Assembly (NCBI RefSeq): GCF_016863335.1 | Contig: NZ_BOOR01000008.1 | Location: forward strand, 248,001-312,000 | DNA from: Planotetraspora thailandica | GTDB taxonomy: Bacteria; Actinomycetota; Actinomycetes; Streptosporangiales; Streptosporangiaceae | Direction of reading: 5' to 3' | Length of the DNA: 64,000 nt | Shown: in pieces, positions 62,941-64,000 of the stretch | How the letters are laid out: each line of letters opens with the position of its first letter | How positions within the stretch are numbered: the stretch's first letter is position 1 | Program-made: the position numbers and the translations under genes | Notes under the pieces: model-generated | Databases searched by the model: none | The model's input: the letters and a program-made list of their open reading frames with translations, nothing else | Told to the model about the DNA's origin: nothing

Positions 62941-63140
62941 AGACATGGCACCCGTCCGGGTCCGTGGTTGCGCCGGCCCTCTCCCCGCAAGGGGACCGGT
63001 CTGGCTAGCCGATGCCAGCCGCAGGCGAAACGGTCCACGTAAGGCGACTCTTGGTCGACCGATCACGGTGCGGCTTAGAGGTAAGTCCTGCCTTCCCGGG
63101 GGTCCAGATGTCCCCCGCAAGAAGAGAAGGGCAGTAGTGG
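62941..63140 (+). ncRNA. Structured RNA upstream of hpf, raiA-motif candidate
   Basis: About 200 nt with many local stems between comF and hpf. They include CCCC-GCAA-GGGG (62983-62994, a GNRA tetraloop), CTGGC/GCCAG (63001-63005, 63014-63018), ACCC/GGGT with GTCC loop, and CGGGGG/CCCCCG (63097-63102, 63112-63117) closed by CCTTC/GAAGG (63091-63095, 63126-63130). The raiA RNA motif is known as a ~200-nt structured RNA of Firmicutes and Actinobacteria often found upstream of raiA/hpf. Position, size and stem density fit, but I could not align it to the consensus. No convincing start or codon bias supports a protein here. Confidence 0.5.
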
Positions 63141-63243
63141 CGATTGAGCTGCGAACCCCTCAGCAGGCGGATGTGGGGACGAAGACCAGGTCGGCCGGAC
63201 GGGTGCTTCCGAACCACAGTCGATATGCGAAGGGGGGCCATGT

Positions 63244-63903
63244 GTGGACATCATCGTCAAGGGACGGCACACCGGAGTGAGTGACCGATTCCGTGATCAT
63301 GTGACTACCAAGCTGGCCAGAATCGAGCGACTGAACAACAAGCTCATCCGGGTGGACGTCGAGGTCTCCAAGGAGGCCAACCACCGCGAGAGCGACCAGC
63401 GGGAGCGGGTGGAGCTGACCATCCACTCGCGTGGCCCGGCGATCCGGGCGGAGGCGGCGGCGGACGACCGCTTCGCCGCGCTCGACATCGCGCTCGCCAA
63501 GCTGGAAGAGCGCCTGCGCCGCCTCGGCGACCGCCGCAAGATCCATCACGGGAAGAGCTGCCCGCCGTCGCTGGCGGAGATCGCCGTGGCGATGGGCGAG
63601 GGGGCCCCGTTCGCCCTGGACACGCTGACGCGGGTCGAGGCGGTCACCGAAGACGAATTCGCACAGAAGCAGCGGGGCTATGCCGAGGGCGTCGTGCCCA
63701 TCGAGATGGACGGCGACGGGCCGCTCGTCGTCCGTGAGAAGTTCCATGAGGCCGACCCCATGACGATCGAACAGGCGCTCCTGGAGATGGAGCTCGTCGG
63801 CCATGATTTCTACCTGTTCCGCGACAAGGAGGGCGGCCGGCCCAGCGTCGTCTACCGGCGGCGTGGATACGACTACGGCGTGCTGAGGCTCATCGAGACC
63901 TAG
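63244..63903 (+). CDS. hpf: Ribosome hibernation promoting factor, long form
   Basis: A 219-residue long-form HPF (RaiA family). The N-terminal domain (VDIIVKGRHTGVSDRFRDHV, ALDIALAKLEERLRRLGDRR) binds the 30S decoding region. The C-terminal domain (VPIEMDGDGPLVVREKFHEAD, TIEQALLEMELVGHDFYLFRD, VVYRRRGYDYGVLRL) drives 100S ribosome dimer formation in stationary phase. GTG 63244 follows a GGGGGG site. It lies ~530 bp after comF behind its own promoter and structured leader. The last ~97 bp of the window hold no feature I can support. Confidence 0.95.
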   Translation: MDIIVKGRHTGVSDRFRDHVTTKLARIERLNNKLIRVDVEVSKEANHRESDQRERVELTIHSRGPAIRAEAAADDRFAALDIALAKLEERLRRLGDRRKIHHGKSCPPSLAEIAVAMGEGAPFALDTLTRVEAVTEDEFAQKQRGYAEGVVPIEMDGDGPLVVREKFHEADPMTIEQALLEMELVGHDFYLFRDKEGGRPSVVYRRRGYDYGVLRLIET

Positions 63904-64000
63904 GCTGAGTCTGCCGGGCATTCCTCGCGAGCCCACCCGTGCGGAATCCACGGATCTGCGCATCCGGCACGACGAAGATCAGCGCTTATCGCGAAACCCG

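Noticed and set aside
62945-63280. 111-residue protein-coding frame between comF and hpf
   Set aside because: Arg/Pro-rich composition, no ribosome site, overlap with the hpf start and strong RNA stem structure favour a non-coding RNA.

Overview
This 64 kb window is very GC-rich, uses many GTG starts and carries WhiB, MtrAB-LpqB, LCP and coenzyme F420 genes. That points to a filamentous actinomycete. I would guess the Streptosporangiales (Nonomuraea/Streptosporangium-like), but the order is an inference. The core runs whiB, DUF5719, zincin-like, DUF3499, manB, Trm112-like, SIS isomerase, ahcY, mtrA-mtrB-lpqB, comF, hpf. It matches the backbone order I know from Mycobacterium and Streptomyces, so most of the window is vertically inherited chromosome. 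There are no tRNA or rRNA genes, no intact mobile element, no cas genes and no obvious secondary-metabolite cluster.

Layout. 1-20.5 kb: cell-envelope glycan and lipid genes. These are the end of a glycerol-1-phosphate dehydrogenase-like gene, a CDP-alcohol phosphotransferase, four glycosyltransferases, a membrane acyltransferase, an LCP ligase, two large GT-C-like membrane proteins, a methyltransferase, a flippase-like protein and a mannose-1-phosphate guanylyltransferase. A broken AlbA_2/Schlafen-type gene and a DNA glycosylase sit among them. 20.6-29.2 kb: F420 synthesis (fbiC, fbiB, fbiA) around a two-component system and a phospholipid methyltransferase/DedA pair. 29.3-40 kb: a membrane protein with a very long Tyr/Gln/Gly-rich tail, whiB, a glycosyltransferase/DUF5719 operon and the mannose-metabolism operon. 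40-49 kb: a cation transporter, a DUF6230/DUF6114 pair, a second two-component system, a MerR regulator and two different S-adenosylhomocysteine hydrolases. 49-57 kb: RDD and SpoIIM genes beside a translationally coupled DUF58/MoxR/DUF4350/DUF4129/membrane-protein operon. 57-64 kb: mtrA-mtrB-lpqB, comF, a likely structured RNA (raiA-motif candidate) and hpf.

The most unusual signal is a dispersed intergenic repeat system. A 19-bp motif, GTGATCATGCAGAAGTTCG, recurs at an almost invariant 53-bp period in five intergenic regions (16.2, 28.2, 41.3, 47.8 and 52.9 kb). The 34-bp spacers differ in their arms but share an 8-bp centre, YGRSCWGS. Each run ends in a truncated copy that keeps GTGATCATGC(A). 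At 41 and 47 kb two runs converge, and they are preceded by tandem 20-bp repeats that begin with the same GTGATC core. The layout looks like CRISPR at first sight but is not: the repeat is too short, spacers share a centre, arrays are inverted against each other and no cas genes are present. The periods are close to five and two helical turns, and every array lies upstream of a gene start. This suggests a DNA-binding or RNA-hairpin regulatory element that I do not recognise. A separate 122-bp tandem repeat follows fbiC and includes a duplicated copy of the fbiC 3' end.
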